Source of the DNA: Micromonosporaceae bacterium KJ-029 | GTDB taxonomy: Bacteria > Actinomycetota > Actinomycetes > Mycobacteriales > Micromonosporaceae | Direction of reading: 5' to 3' | DNA: 64,000 nt | NCBI GenBank assembly: GCA_005402585.1 | Contig: BIFP01000035.1 | Location: 310,001-374,000 of the forward strand | Shown here: positions 16,091-23,932 of the stretch, piece by piece | Position numbering within the stretch: the stretch's first letter is position 1 | How the letters are laid out: every line of letters starts with the position of its first letter | Position numbers and translations under genes: made by a program | The notes under the pieces: model-generated | The model's input: the letters and a program-made list of their open reading frames with translations, nothing else | Told to the model about the DNA's origin: nothing | The model's database searches: none

Positions 16091-17425
16091 TCAGTTGCGC
16101 GGCCAGACCCGGACCGGCACCTGGGGGAACGCCACCGTCAGGAAGTGCTCGGTGAGGTGGTCCCGCAGCAGGCAGTCCGGCCAGGCGTCGAGCACCTCGG
16201 GCAGGGTGCGGTGGCCGAGGGCGAGTTGGAGCAGGGCGTCCGGCGGGATGGCGGCGTGGGTTCCCGGGTCGGTGCTCGGGCTCACGGCGGGCCGCGCCGC
16301 CGTGACCGCCGTCAGCTCACCGTCGGTGAACTCCAACCGGGCCGCGCGACCGTACATGTCGATCACGAGTGCCGGCTCGGGCCAGCGCAGGTCGGCCGCC
16401 TGCCAGCGGCGGTGCAGCAGCGGCCGTAGCCGGGCGAGCAGGTCGACCGGATCGCCGGTGCGGGCGTACCAGGCTCCGGGCCGCCTCGGCACGCCCGGCG
16501 GGCCGAGGCGGACCAGCGGGTGGTTCGCGTCGAGGACGGGGCGGACCGCGACGAACGGCCGGTCCGCCGTGGCCGCGTACTGTTGGCCGACGCGGCCGAG
16601 GTACGCGTGCATGGTGGCGGCTGCCTGCTGCCAGTCGGCCGGTCGCTGGCAGGCCGCCGCGAACACGGTCAGCTCGCCGGCGTCGGAGAGTCGGGCGCCG
16701 TGGACCAGGTAGCCCCGCACGTCGCCGCCGTGCCTGAGGACGGCGACCACACGCCGGACGAGATCCGCCGGAGCCCGGCCGCCGATCTCGTGCCGCCACA
16801 GCGCCGCGTCCCTCGGGCAGACCAGGGCTTCGCCGTCGGCGAGCTGGCGGTCGATGCCGGCCAGTGCTTCGGTGTTGGCGACCGTGGCGGGGTCGACTGT
16901 CATAACGCCCGGGGCGTCGTCCGGTCCGCCCCGTTCGGCGGCGGGCAGCGCGGCGGCGGGCACCGTCGAGGCGCCACCGTTGGCCAGGGCGTAGTGGTAG
17001 CCGAACCGCCGGTAGAAGTGCGGTATCCCCTCGATCACCTGGACCGGCACGCCGTCGGCTGCGCACCGCTCGTGCAGCGCGGCGAGCAGCCGGTCGGTGA
17101 GCCGGTTCCCGCGGTGCTCCGGCGCCGTACCGACCAGCTCGACCTGGACCACCGGCAGCCGGACCCCGGCCAGGCTCCAGTCCTGCCGCAGCCCGACCAG
17201 GCTGGCCACCGGGCGGCCGGTGGCCAGTTCCTCGGCGACCAGGAAGTCGTCCGGTGCGACCGAAGGGTGACCGGCCAGTAGGCCGTCGACCCAGGCGGCG
17301 ATGCCGGGATGAGGTTGACCGCCGGTCCCCGCCTGGAGCTGGACCGCCGCGTGCAGGCGGACAAGCTCGGTGGCGTCGGAGGCTCGACCCGGTCGAATTG
17401 TGTAACGGTCACCTTCCCTTGTCAT
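16091..17425 (-). CDS. Eis-like GNAT N-acetyltransferase
   Basis: A 444-residue member of the Eis family (enhanced intracellular survival), length close to the usual 400-420. The first GNAT domain has the acetyl-CoA loop VELVGTAPEHRGNRLTDRLL (V/I-x-T-x-P-x-x-R-G-x-G/N). The middle GIPHFYRRFGYHYAL is typical of Eis, and the C-terminal third is the SCP2-like domain ending in VRVWPRN. Eis enzymes acetylate several amines on aminoglycosides and lysines on peptides and proteins; natural substrate here unknown. A GTTCTA (reverse TAGAAC, 17433-17438) lies 7 bases upstream of the start, consistent with a leaderless transcript. Confidence 0.8.
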   Translation of the reverse strand: MTREGDRYTIRPGRASDATELVRLHAAVQLQAGTGGQPHPGIAAWVDGLLAGHPSVAPDDFLVAEELATGRPVASLVGLRQDWSLAGVRLPVVQVELVGTAPEHRGNRLTDRLLAALHERCAADGVPVQVIEGIPHFYRRFGYHYALANGGASTVPAAALPAAERGGPDDAPGVMTVDPATVANTEALAGIDRQLADGEALVCPRDAALWRHEIGGRAPADLVRRVVAVLRHGGDVRGYLVHGARLSDAGELTVFAAACQRPADWQQAAATMHAYLGRVGQQYAATADRPFVAVRPVLDANHPLVRLGPPGVPRRPGAWYARTGDPVDLLARLRPLLHRRWQAADLRWPEPALVIDMYGRAARLEFTDGELTAVTAARPAVSPSTDPGTHAAIPPDALLQLALGHRTLPEVLDAWPDCLLRDHLTEHFLTVAFPQVPVRVWPRN

Positions 17426-17460
17426 GCCTTACGTTCTATCAGCAGCCCCCGACGTTGATG

Positions 17461-17493
17461 TGCCGGGTACGGGGTCAGACCCCGTACCCGGCA
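17461..17493 (-). terminator. Very strong hairpin after the giant sugar-dehydrogenase gene
   Basis: Perfect 15-bp arms (17461-17475 and 17479-17493; core CGGGTACGGGGT) around a 3-base CAG loop, 8 bases downstream of the stop codon at 17502. It closes the reverse-strand copper/sugar operon. Confidence 0.75.
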
Positions 17494-17501
17494 CCGGTCG
17501 G

Positions 17502-20500
17502 TCAGAGATCGCGTACCCGCACGTCGCGGATGTCGATCAGATCGTTCGTGCCATGGTTCTGCAGCCCGACGAACCCGCTCAGGAACTGCCGCAGGTCGGT
17601 CGGCGGATCACCCTGGCGCGACGACGCCTTGCCGGGGCTGTTGTCGAACTCGTTGATCACCACACCGTTACGGATGATCGTGTAGCGCTGTCCGACCACC
17701 CGGACCTCGTAGTCGTTCCACTGGCCCTTCGGGGTCACCCTCGCCTGGTCCAGGTTGTTCGGGTCGAAGTTGTAGATCGACCCGGTCTTCTGCACCTCGC
17801 CGGTCGGTCCGTCGTAGATCTGGATCTCGTGGCCGCAGTAGATCGCCACCCAGGCCTGGGAGGTCCGGGCCGAGCCGACCGTGCCGCAACTGCCGGCCGG
17901 TCGCTCGTCGAGCGGGATCCGCGGGTCCGGGAACCGGGTAAAGACCCCGCTGTTGGCGTACGTGTTGCCGGTGGAGACGTCCCGGAACTTCAACCGCAGG
18001 GAGAAGTCGGCGAACTCGTCCTTGGCGTACCAGAGCATGCCGAGCCCGCCGGAGCTGCGGATGGACCCGTCGGGCCGCAGGTTGAACGACCCGCCGGGCG
18101 CCTGCCGCCAGTCGGCGAGGGACGCCGCCGTGCCGTCGAACAGCGACCGGTACCCGGCGACCTTGCCGATCTGGGACTGGGCCGCCGCCTTCTTCAACGC
18201 CGACGACTCCCGGTTGTCGATGACCCCGCTGCCGCGCAGCTCGTTGACCACGTCGTTGACGTGGCTGACGAACTGGCCGTGGTTGGTCCAGTTCCGCTCG
18301 TCGTCGATCAGGTCGTTGATGGTGCAGTCGCCGCCGACCTTGTGGTTGGTCACGCCGGTGTCGGTGTCGAGCATCCGTACCGTCGTCCTGTTGTCCGGCG
18401 CGACACAGCCGGTGGTGACCTGGATCGTCGCGGTGGACACCTCACCGTCGGCGTACGTCACCTTCACCGTGGCCTGGTAGGTACCGTAGTTCGCGTACGT
18501 GTGCCTAGGGTTGGCCTCACGCGAGACGGCGCTGCCGTCGCCGAAGTTCCACTCCCACGCCACGCCGCCGGCCCGCGCCGAGGAGAAGGCGATGGTCTTC
18601 GGCTGGCTCGGTGTGACCGGCCGTCCGGTGGCGTCGCTCGGCCGCGGCGTCGCCGCACCACCGGTGTAGACGATCCGGATCAGCTTCTGGTTGGCGTGCA
18701 GGCTGAAGAAGCCGCCGGCGTAGTCGAGCATGTACAGCGCGCCGTCCGGCCCGAACTTGGCGTCCATCCAGGACTGGAGCTGGTTACCTCCACTGCCGGC
18801 ACGGATGATCTGGCGCAGGTCCTCGCCGAACGCCGGTGCACCCCGCTCGGCGACCTTGGCCGGGTCGACGGTGACGGCGACCCGGTTGCTGGAGTTGGAC
18901 TGGTCACCGATGAACCACTTGTTGTCCCAGTACGCCGGCCAGGCGACACCACTGTTGGTGTCGACCTCGGAGCGGTGGTAGGTCGGCCCGTCCATGATGG
19001 CCTGGCCGCCACCCTTGAGGTAGGGCTGGGTGAACGTCTCCTCGCCCTGCTTGTAGCTGGGGAGGCCGCTGCCGTCGGTGCGCGTCGGGTAGACCGGGCC
19101 ACCGCCCTGCGGCGAGTACCAGATCATGGCGTCGCGCGCCGGCGGAATGTTGACCAGGCCGGTGTTGCGTGGCGACTCGTTCTTCAGGTTGTCGCAGTCG
19201 TACCAGCCGGCGGGCTGGGTGGCGTCGACGTTGCTGCGGTCACGGTAGGGCTGCTTGTTGCCCATGCAGTAGGGCCAGCCCTCGTTGCCCGCGGAGGTGA
19301 TGATCGTCGCGCTCTCGTACTTCGCCGGACCCCACGTCTCGCTCGGGCCACCGGCGTCCGGACCGACCCACGCTGCGGTCAGCCAGTCGTTGACGTGGTC
19401 CCAGGCGAGCCGCGAGATGTTGCGGACACCCATCACGTAGATCTCCGGGCGGGTCTTGCCGCCGCCCTCCTCGTTTCCGGTGAACAGGTTGCCGGGCGGA
19501 ATGGTGTACGTACCGTCCGGCTCCGGGTGGATGCGGATGATCTTGCCGTTGAGGTCGTTGGTGTTGCCCGAGGTACGCCGGGCGTCCTGGAACGAGACTC
19601 CCTGGTAGTCCTGCGTCCAGTTGTTGCCCGAGTAGCCGCTGGAGCCGCCGGACGAGTTGCTGTCACCGGAACCGATGTAGAGGTTGCCCTGCTTGTCGAA
19701 GGTCATCCCACCACCGGCGTGGCAGCAGCTGTGGATCTGGGTGTCGAACTTGAGCAGGTCCTTGCGGGTGCCCTGGTCGATCGACTGCCGCTCCGCGTCG
19801 AAGGTGAACCGGGAGACGGTCCGCTGGCCGATCCGCCGGTCCCGGTCGATGGACTCGTGCGGCATCCAGAAGACGTAGACCCAGCCGTTCTGCGCGAACT
19901 TCGGGTCCAGGGTGATCCCGACCAGGCCCTCCTCGTTCTTCACCAGCTCGCTGCCGCTGCCCCGGTTGCCCATCACCGGGAGGGTCGTCAGCAGCTTGAC
20001 CTGCTTGGTCTTCGGGTCCCACCGGTGGATGGTGCCGCAGCCCAGGCCGACCCGGGGGTCGTCCCAGCTGACGATCGGGCCGGACGGGCAGGCCGCCTTG
20101 CCGATGTAGAACACTCCACCGTCCGGGGCGATCGTCAGGCCGTGCGGCTCGCCGATCTGGTCGAGCTGGCCGGACTGGTTCGTGGTGGTGAGCCGCTCGA
20201 TCTGGTAGTTCGACCCGATGGTGGCCTGGCAGTCGCCGCGGACCATGCCCGCCGACCACTTGATGGCCCCGGCCAGGTGACCCTCGAACTGCTTGTCACC
20301 GGTCCAGCTGGCCTCCGTACGGCCCATGCCGACGTAGAACGACCGGCCACCGTCGTAGTCCTGACACCAGGAGATCGGGTGGAAGGCGCCGTTGCCGCTC
20401 AGGCCCGGGTTGTACGTACCCTCCTGGACCTGGGCGATCGTGTGGACCCTGCCGATCGGGCTGGGGTCCCAGTTGATCCACTGGTCGGAGCGGGTCCAGT

Positions 20501-21560
20501 TCAGTGGCAGGCCCTTGTTGGCCGGGTGCTGCCGGTCGGTGACGTCGACGGTGGCCCGCTGCACGGTGGCGTCCGGCGCCGGACCGGCGTCCGGGCCGAT
20601 CAGCCACAGCTCGGCGAGTTGGAGCAGCGGCTCCCCGCTGTTCGCGGTGATGTTGAGCCGGTAGTGCTCGTACGCCGTCGTGTTGGTGAAGGTGTACTGC
20701 TTGGTCTGGAACCGCTGCGGGAAGGTCTCGTTGCTGCGGGTGTCCAGGTCGGTCCAGGTGGTGCCGTTGTGGGAGCCCTGCAGGGTCCAGTTCCTCGGGT
20801 CCCGGCCGGCGAAGTCGTTGGCCGAGGTGAGCGCGTAGCGGTTCACCACGACCGGCCCGGCCAGCTTGGCCGCCAGCCAGCCGGTCGGGGTGCGGGCGAG
20901 CCACTTCGTGCTGGTCGAGCCGTCGATCGCGTGGGCCGCGGTCTCGTTCGGCGGGTTCTCCCCGCTCGCGGTGGCCGAGACGGGCTTCTCCGCGTTGGGC
21001 AGACCGGCCGCCGGGCGGGTGCCGATCAGGCCGGTGAACCAGGACGACTCCGGCTGGGCGCGGGCCGCGTCGTGGACGCCGACGAAGCCGCCGCCGCCCT
21101 TGACGTACGCCTGGAAGGCCGCTTCCTGGGCGTCGTTGAGGGTGACGCCGTTGGCGGAGAGGAACACGACCGCGCGGTACCGGGCCAGGTTGCCGACGGT
21201 GAACACCGCCGGGTCGGCGGAGGCGTCGACGGCGAAGCCGTGCTGCTTGCCCAGGTCGCGGATGGTCGCGGTGGCCCGGGTGACCGGGTCGTCCTGCTTG
21301 TCCACCGGACCGTGGAAGACCAGCACCTTGGCCGCCGCGGCGGCTTCGGCCGCAGCCGCCGCCGTCGGGTTGACGGCCTGGGCCGGCAGGGTCAGCACAC
21401 CGAGCACCAGGGCGGCGCTCGATGCCAGCGCGCCGGCGCGGCGGCGACCGACGCGACGCGGAGTGCGGGTGGGTGGTGTTGTTGTGGTGGTGGTCCCCGT
21501 CGAGTCGGCGCGGTGGCGTCCGACCCATCGGGAGAACCGGAAATGGCGTCCTGTAGCCAT
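17502..21560 (-). CDS. Giant secreted ThuA + discoidin + PQQ-type sugar dehydrogenase + PKD + DUF1080 protein
   Basis: A 1352-residue exported multidomain protein. Residues 35-62 are an Arg-rich signal peptide ending LPAQA. ThuA begins at about 78 (AKVLVFHGP) and is split by an F5/8-type discoidin domain at about 186-325 (WLAAKLAGPVVVNRYALTSA), resuming to about 470. A glucose/sorbosone dehydrogenase-like six-bladed propeller follows (GEPHGLTIAPDGGVFYIG, KNEEGLVGITLDPKF, IHSCCHAGGGMTFD, RPEIYVMGVRNISRLAWD). Then a PKD domain (WEWNFGDGSAVSREANPRHT), a Cys-bounded NHGQFVSHV module, and C-terminal DUF1080 (YRSLFDGTAASLADWRQ), a fold shared with 3-keto-disaccharide hydrolases. ThuA and DUF1080 are tied to keto-sugar metabolism, so oxidation and cleavage of an extracellular glycan is inferred. 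Last gene of the reverse block; 214 bases downstream of the multicopper oxidase gene. Confidence 0.82.
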   Translation of the reverse strand: MATGRHFRFSRWVGRHRADSTGTTTTTTPPTRTPRRVGRRRAGALASSAALVLGVLTLPAQAVNPTAAAAAEAAAAAKVLVFHGPVDKQDDPVTRATATIRDLGKQHGFAVDASADPAVFTVGNLARYRAVVFLSANGVTLNDAQEAAFQAYVKGGGGFVGVHDAARAQPESSWFTGLIGTRPAAGLPNAEKPVSATASGENPPNETAAHAIDGSTSTKWLARTPTGWLAAKLAGPVVVNRYALTSANDFAGRDPRNWTLQGSHNGTTWTDLDTRSNETFPQRFQTKQYTFTNTTAYEHYRLNITANSGEPLLQLAELWLIGPDAGPAPDATVQRATVDVTDRQHPANKGLPLNWTRSDQWINWDPSPIGRVHTIAQVQEGTYNPGLSGNGAFHPISWCQDYDGGRSFYVGMGRTEASWTGDKQFEGHLAGAIKWSAGMVRGDCQATIGSNYQIERLTTTNQSGQLDQIGEPHGLTIAPDGGVFYIGKAACPSGPIVSWDDPRVGLGCGTIHRWDPKTKQVKLLTTLPVMGNRGSGSELVKNEEGLVGITLDPKFAQNGWVYVFWMPHESIDRDRRIGQRTVSRFTFDAERQSIDQGTRKDLLKFDTQIHSCCHAGGGMTFDKQGNLYIGSGDSNSSGGSSGYSGNNWTQDYQGVSFQDARRTSGNTNDLNGKIIRIHPEPDGTYTIPPGNLFTGNEEGGGKTRPEIYVMGVRNISRLAWDHVNDWLTAAWVGPDAGGPSETWGPAKYESATIITSAGNEGWPYCMGNKQPYRDRSNVDATQPAGWYDCDNLKNESPRNTGLVNIPPARDAMIWYSPQGGGPVYPTRTDGSGLPSYKQGEETFTQPYLKGGGQAIMDGPTYHRSEVDTNSGVAWPAYWDNKWFIGDQSNSSNRVAVTVDPAKVAERGAPAFGEDLRQIIRAGSGGNQLQSWMDAKFGPDGALYMLDYAGGFFSLHANQKLIRIVYTGGAATPRPSDATGRPVTPSQPKTIAFSSARAGGVAWEWNFGDGSAVSREANPRHTYANYGTYQATVKVTYADGEVSTATIQVTTGCVAPDNRTTVRMLDTDTGVTNHKVGGDCTINDLIDDERNWTNHGQFVSHVNDVVNELRGSGVIDNRESSALKKAAAQSQIGKVAGYRSLFDGTAASLADWRQAPGGSFNLRPDGSIRSSGGLGMLWYAKDEFADFSLRLKFRDVSTGNTYANSGVFTRFPDPRIPLDERPAGSCGTVGSARTSQAWVAIYCGHEIQIYDGPTGEVQKTGSIYNFDPNNLDQARVTPKGQWNDYEVRVVGQRYTIIRNGVVINEFDNSPGKASSRQGDPPTDLRQFLSGFVGLQNHGTNDLIDIRDVRVRDL

Positions 21561-21774
21561 CTCGACTCCTCCTGGGTTGTGGGACAGGTTTTCCCGGGTC
21601 GTCCCGCAGCCGGTAAGGGTGAGGCGCTCACCGGTGCGGGCTTTGCGCGACCGCCGGCGTCCGTGCGGGCGGCCGGTGTGGCGCTGTCGGTGGTGCCGGT
21701 CCGCTGGCTGCCGCTCTTGTGAAGGCCAGCAGCGATCGGTCCGTTATGACATCGACCGGGGGCGGTGCCCGCGG

Positions 21775-22950
21775 TCAGTTGTGCTGGTGTTCGCCGCTGT
21801 CGGCGGAGGAAGCGCCGGCGGCTGCGGCGGCGCTGGCGGCGCCGTGCTGGTGGCCCATGCCGGGCGGCATGTTGCCCTTCTCGTCCAGCACGTGCAGGGT
21901 CGTCGACATCCCGGCGTCGGAGTGGAACTGCATGTGGCAGTGCAGCATCCAGTGCCCGGGGCCGACCGCGTCGCCGGCCACCACCTGTACCCCGAAGGAG
22001 TCGCCGGGCCCGAGCGTCTTGTTGTCGATGATCGGCACGGTGTCGGCGAACGGCTGGCCGTTGCCCACCACCCCTGTCCGGGTGTCCGCCCAGGAGTGCC
22101 CGTGCACGTGGAAGGTGTGCATGTCGTTGCCGATGCCGATCACGATGAACTCGACCCGTTCCCCCTTGCGTGCCACCAGACAGGTGGGGCCGGGCTGTGG
22201 GTTCACCTCGGCGCAGGTGTCGGCGGCGGCGCCCCGGCGCAGGTTGATGCTCTGCCGGTCACCGAAAGCGGTCACGTACGTCCGGTCCGGCTTCGGGTCG
22301 CCGGGACGGCGCACGACCAGCCCGCCGAAGAGGCCGGCGGAGAGGCCCTGGGTGCCGTGCGGGCCGCCCACCACGTGGTCGTGGTACCACCAGTAGCCGG
22401 CGGTACCCTGCGACCCGCTCTTGTTGTTGCGCGTCTGGGCGTACCAGGTGTAGGTGCGCGACTGGCCGGGCGGGACGTACGAGCCGCTGTGCACCGTGCC
22501 GTCGGACTGCTGCGTGTACTTCACCCCGTGCACGTGCAGTGACACGCCGAGCGGATGTGCCGGGTCGGTGCGCAGCGCGGCCAGGGTCTCGGCGGGGACC
22601 TGGTTGTGCAGGGTGATGGCGAGGCACTCCCCCTCCATCATCTCCATGGTCGGGCCGGGGTAGGAGGCCGTCTGCGGGGTAAGGCCGTAGCCGATCCGGA
22701 CCTGGGTGCCGTCCTTCGGCAGTTCCACCGCGTACAGCTGGAGGCTGCGGTCGGGCTTGACGCAGCCGTCCGGCCGCTCGGCGAACATCCCGGTGCCGGC
22801 GGCGGCCAGCCCACCGGCACCGACCAGGGTGAGCAGCACGACCGCCGCGACGACCAGCATCCGCCGGGTGCTGGTGGGTGGACCCTCGGGGCGGGCGGTG
22901 GCCCTAGGCTCCGGCACGGGGCTGTCGTCCACCAGCCGCCACGCGCTCAT
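21775..22950 (-). CDS. Membrane-anchored/secreted two-domain multicopper oxidase
   Basis: A 391-residue two-domain multicopper oxidase. An N-terminal helix (MLVVAAVVLLTLVGAGG, residues 31-47) serves as a signal anchor. Copper-ligand motifs in order are HVHG, WWYHDH, HTFHVHGH and HCHMQFHSDAGM, supplying type 1, 2 and 3 sites. Size fits small laccase/nitrite-reductase-like enzymes that work as trimers. The tail is His-rich (GHQHGAAS...GEHQHN), possibly binding copper. ATG 22950 overlaps the stop of the preceding isomerase-like gene (ATGA), so it is translationally coupled to it. In this cluster it could take electrons from, or return electrons to, the cupredoxin-domain protein; that is inference. 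Confidence 0.85.
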   Translation of the reverse strand: MSAWRLVDDSPVPEPRATARPEGPPTSTRRMLVVAAVVLLTLVGAGGLAAAGTGMFAERPDGCVKPDRSLQLYAVELPKDGTQVRIGYGLTPQTASYPGPTMEMMEGECLAITLHNQVPAETLAALRTDPAHPLGVSLHVHGVKYTQQSDGTVHSGSYVPPGQSRTYTWYAQTRNNKSGSQGTAGYWWYHDHVVGGPHGTQGLSAGLFGGLVVRRPGDPKPDRTYVTAFGDRQSINLRRGAAADTCAEVNPQPGPTCLVARKGERVEFIVIGIGNDMHTFHVHGHSWADTRTGVVGNGQPFADTVPIIDNKTLGPGDSFGVQVVAGDAVGPGHWMLHCHMQFHSDAGMSTTLHVLDEKGNMPPGMGHQHGAASAAAAAGASSADSGEHQHN

Positions 22951-23912
22951 CGGGCACCCCGCAGCTCGATCATGCGCTGGTAGCTGCGCTCAGCCGCGCC
23001 CAGCGAGCCCGGCGGGTTGGGTTGGGCGTTCGGCCCGGTGTCCTGTTCCCACAGGAACTCGAAGCGTCCCCGGCCCTTCAGCTCGCCGAAGAACTCGGTG
23101 AACGGAATGACTCCGGCACCGAACTCGACGTCCAGGTAGGAGTTGCCCTGCTGCGGGTCGGGCAGCGGGACGCCGTCCTTGACGTGGAACAGCGGGAAGC
23201 GGTGCGGGTGGGCGTTGACGTAGTCGACCGGGCGGAAGCCGGGGTACTTCCGGGCTCCGCCGTACGCCCAGAGGATGTCCATCTCCAGGAACACGTACCG
23301 GGGGTCGGTGAGCTCCAGGAAGAGGTCGTACAGCCGCACGTCCGGGCGGTCCACCGCGAAGGCGAACTCGATGGTGTGGTTGTGCTGGTAGAGCTTGATG
23401 CCCCGGGCGGCGGCGGCCTCGCCCCACGCGTTGAACTCGGCGGCGGCGGCCTGGTAGCCGGCGATGGTCCGGTCTCCGGTGGGCGCCTGGGCGGTGCCGA
23501 TCGCCGGCATCCCGAGGATCTGCGCGATGTCGAGTTCCTGCTCCAGGTTGGTGCGGAAGTCGCCGAGCCCGCGGTGGCTGCCCGCCGCCTTCAGCCCGTT
23601 GTCGTCGAGCAGCTGCCGGATCTGCTGCGGGGTGATCGCCCCGACCGAGCCCTGGGTGTAGCCGGCGAATTCCACCTCGCGGTAGCCGATCCGGGACAGT
23701 TCCGCGAAGACGGCGGCGAAGCCGACCTGCGCGATCTTGTCACGGACGCTGTAGAGCTGGATACCCAGGTGCCCGCGTGGAATGAGCCGGCCGTTGGAGC
23801 CTTCGGCGGCGGCCGCCGGCAGGGTGCCGGTGAGGCTGGCCGCGCTGACGGCGACCGTCGACCCGGCGAGGCCGCGTAACAGGGCGCGGCGGTCGATTCT
23901 GCTCTTTGCCAT
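22947..23912 (-). CDS. Tat-exported sugar phosphate isomerase/epimerase-family TIM barrel
   Basis: A 321-residue protein of the xylose-isomerase-like/AP-endonuclease-2 TIM-barrel family. The N-terminus is a twin-arginine signal (RIDRRALLRGLAG, then a mild hydrophobic stretch to AAAA), so it is exported folded, probably with metal. Barrel features include GIQLYSVRDKIAQ, YREVEFAG, KLYQHNHTIEF and FLEMDILWAYGG, supplying the metal-binding Glu/His/Asp residues; FHVKDG ends the barrel. Exported members of this family occur with DUF1080 and GFO/IDH genes in 3-keto-glycoside pathways, where they eliminate the aglycone from oxidised sugars. That role is proposed here by analogy. 20 bases after the cupredoxin gene, overlapping the oxidase gene downstream. 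Confidence 0.82.
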   Translation of the reverse strand: MAKSRIDRRALLRGLAGSTVAVSAASLTGTLPAAAAEGSNGRLIPRGHLGIQLYSVRDKIAQVGFAAVFAELSRIGYREVEFAGYTQGSVGAITPQQIRQLLDDNGLKAAGSHRGLGDFRTNLEQELDIAQILGMPAIGTAQAPTGDRTIAGYQAAAAEFNAWGEAAAARGIKLYQHNHTIEFAFAVDRPDVRLYDLFLELTDPRYVFLEMDILWAYGGARKYPGFRPVDYVNAHPHRFPLFHVKDGVPLPDPQQGNSYLDVEFGAGVIPFTEFFGELKGRGRFEFLWEQDTGPNAQPNPPGSLGAAERSYQRMIELRGAR

Positions 23913-23932
23913 GGTTGTTCTCCTTTGCTCGG

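Noticed and set aside
17424..21722. A 1432-codon open frame on the plus strand
   Set aside because: Opposite-strand shadow of the ThuA/sugar-dehydrogenase gene; its translation is Val/Arg/Asp-rich with no domain, while the minus strand gives coherent domains.
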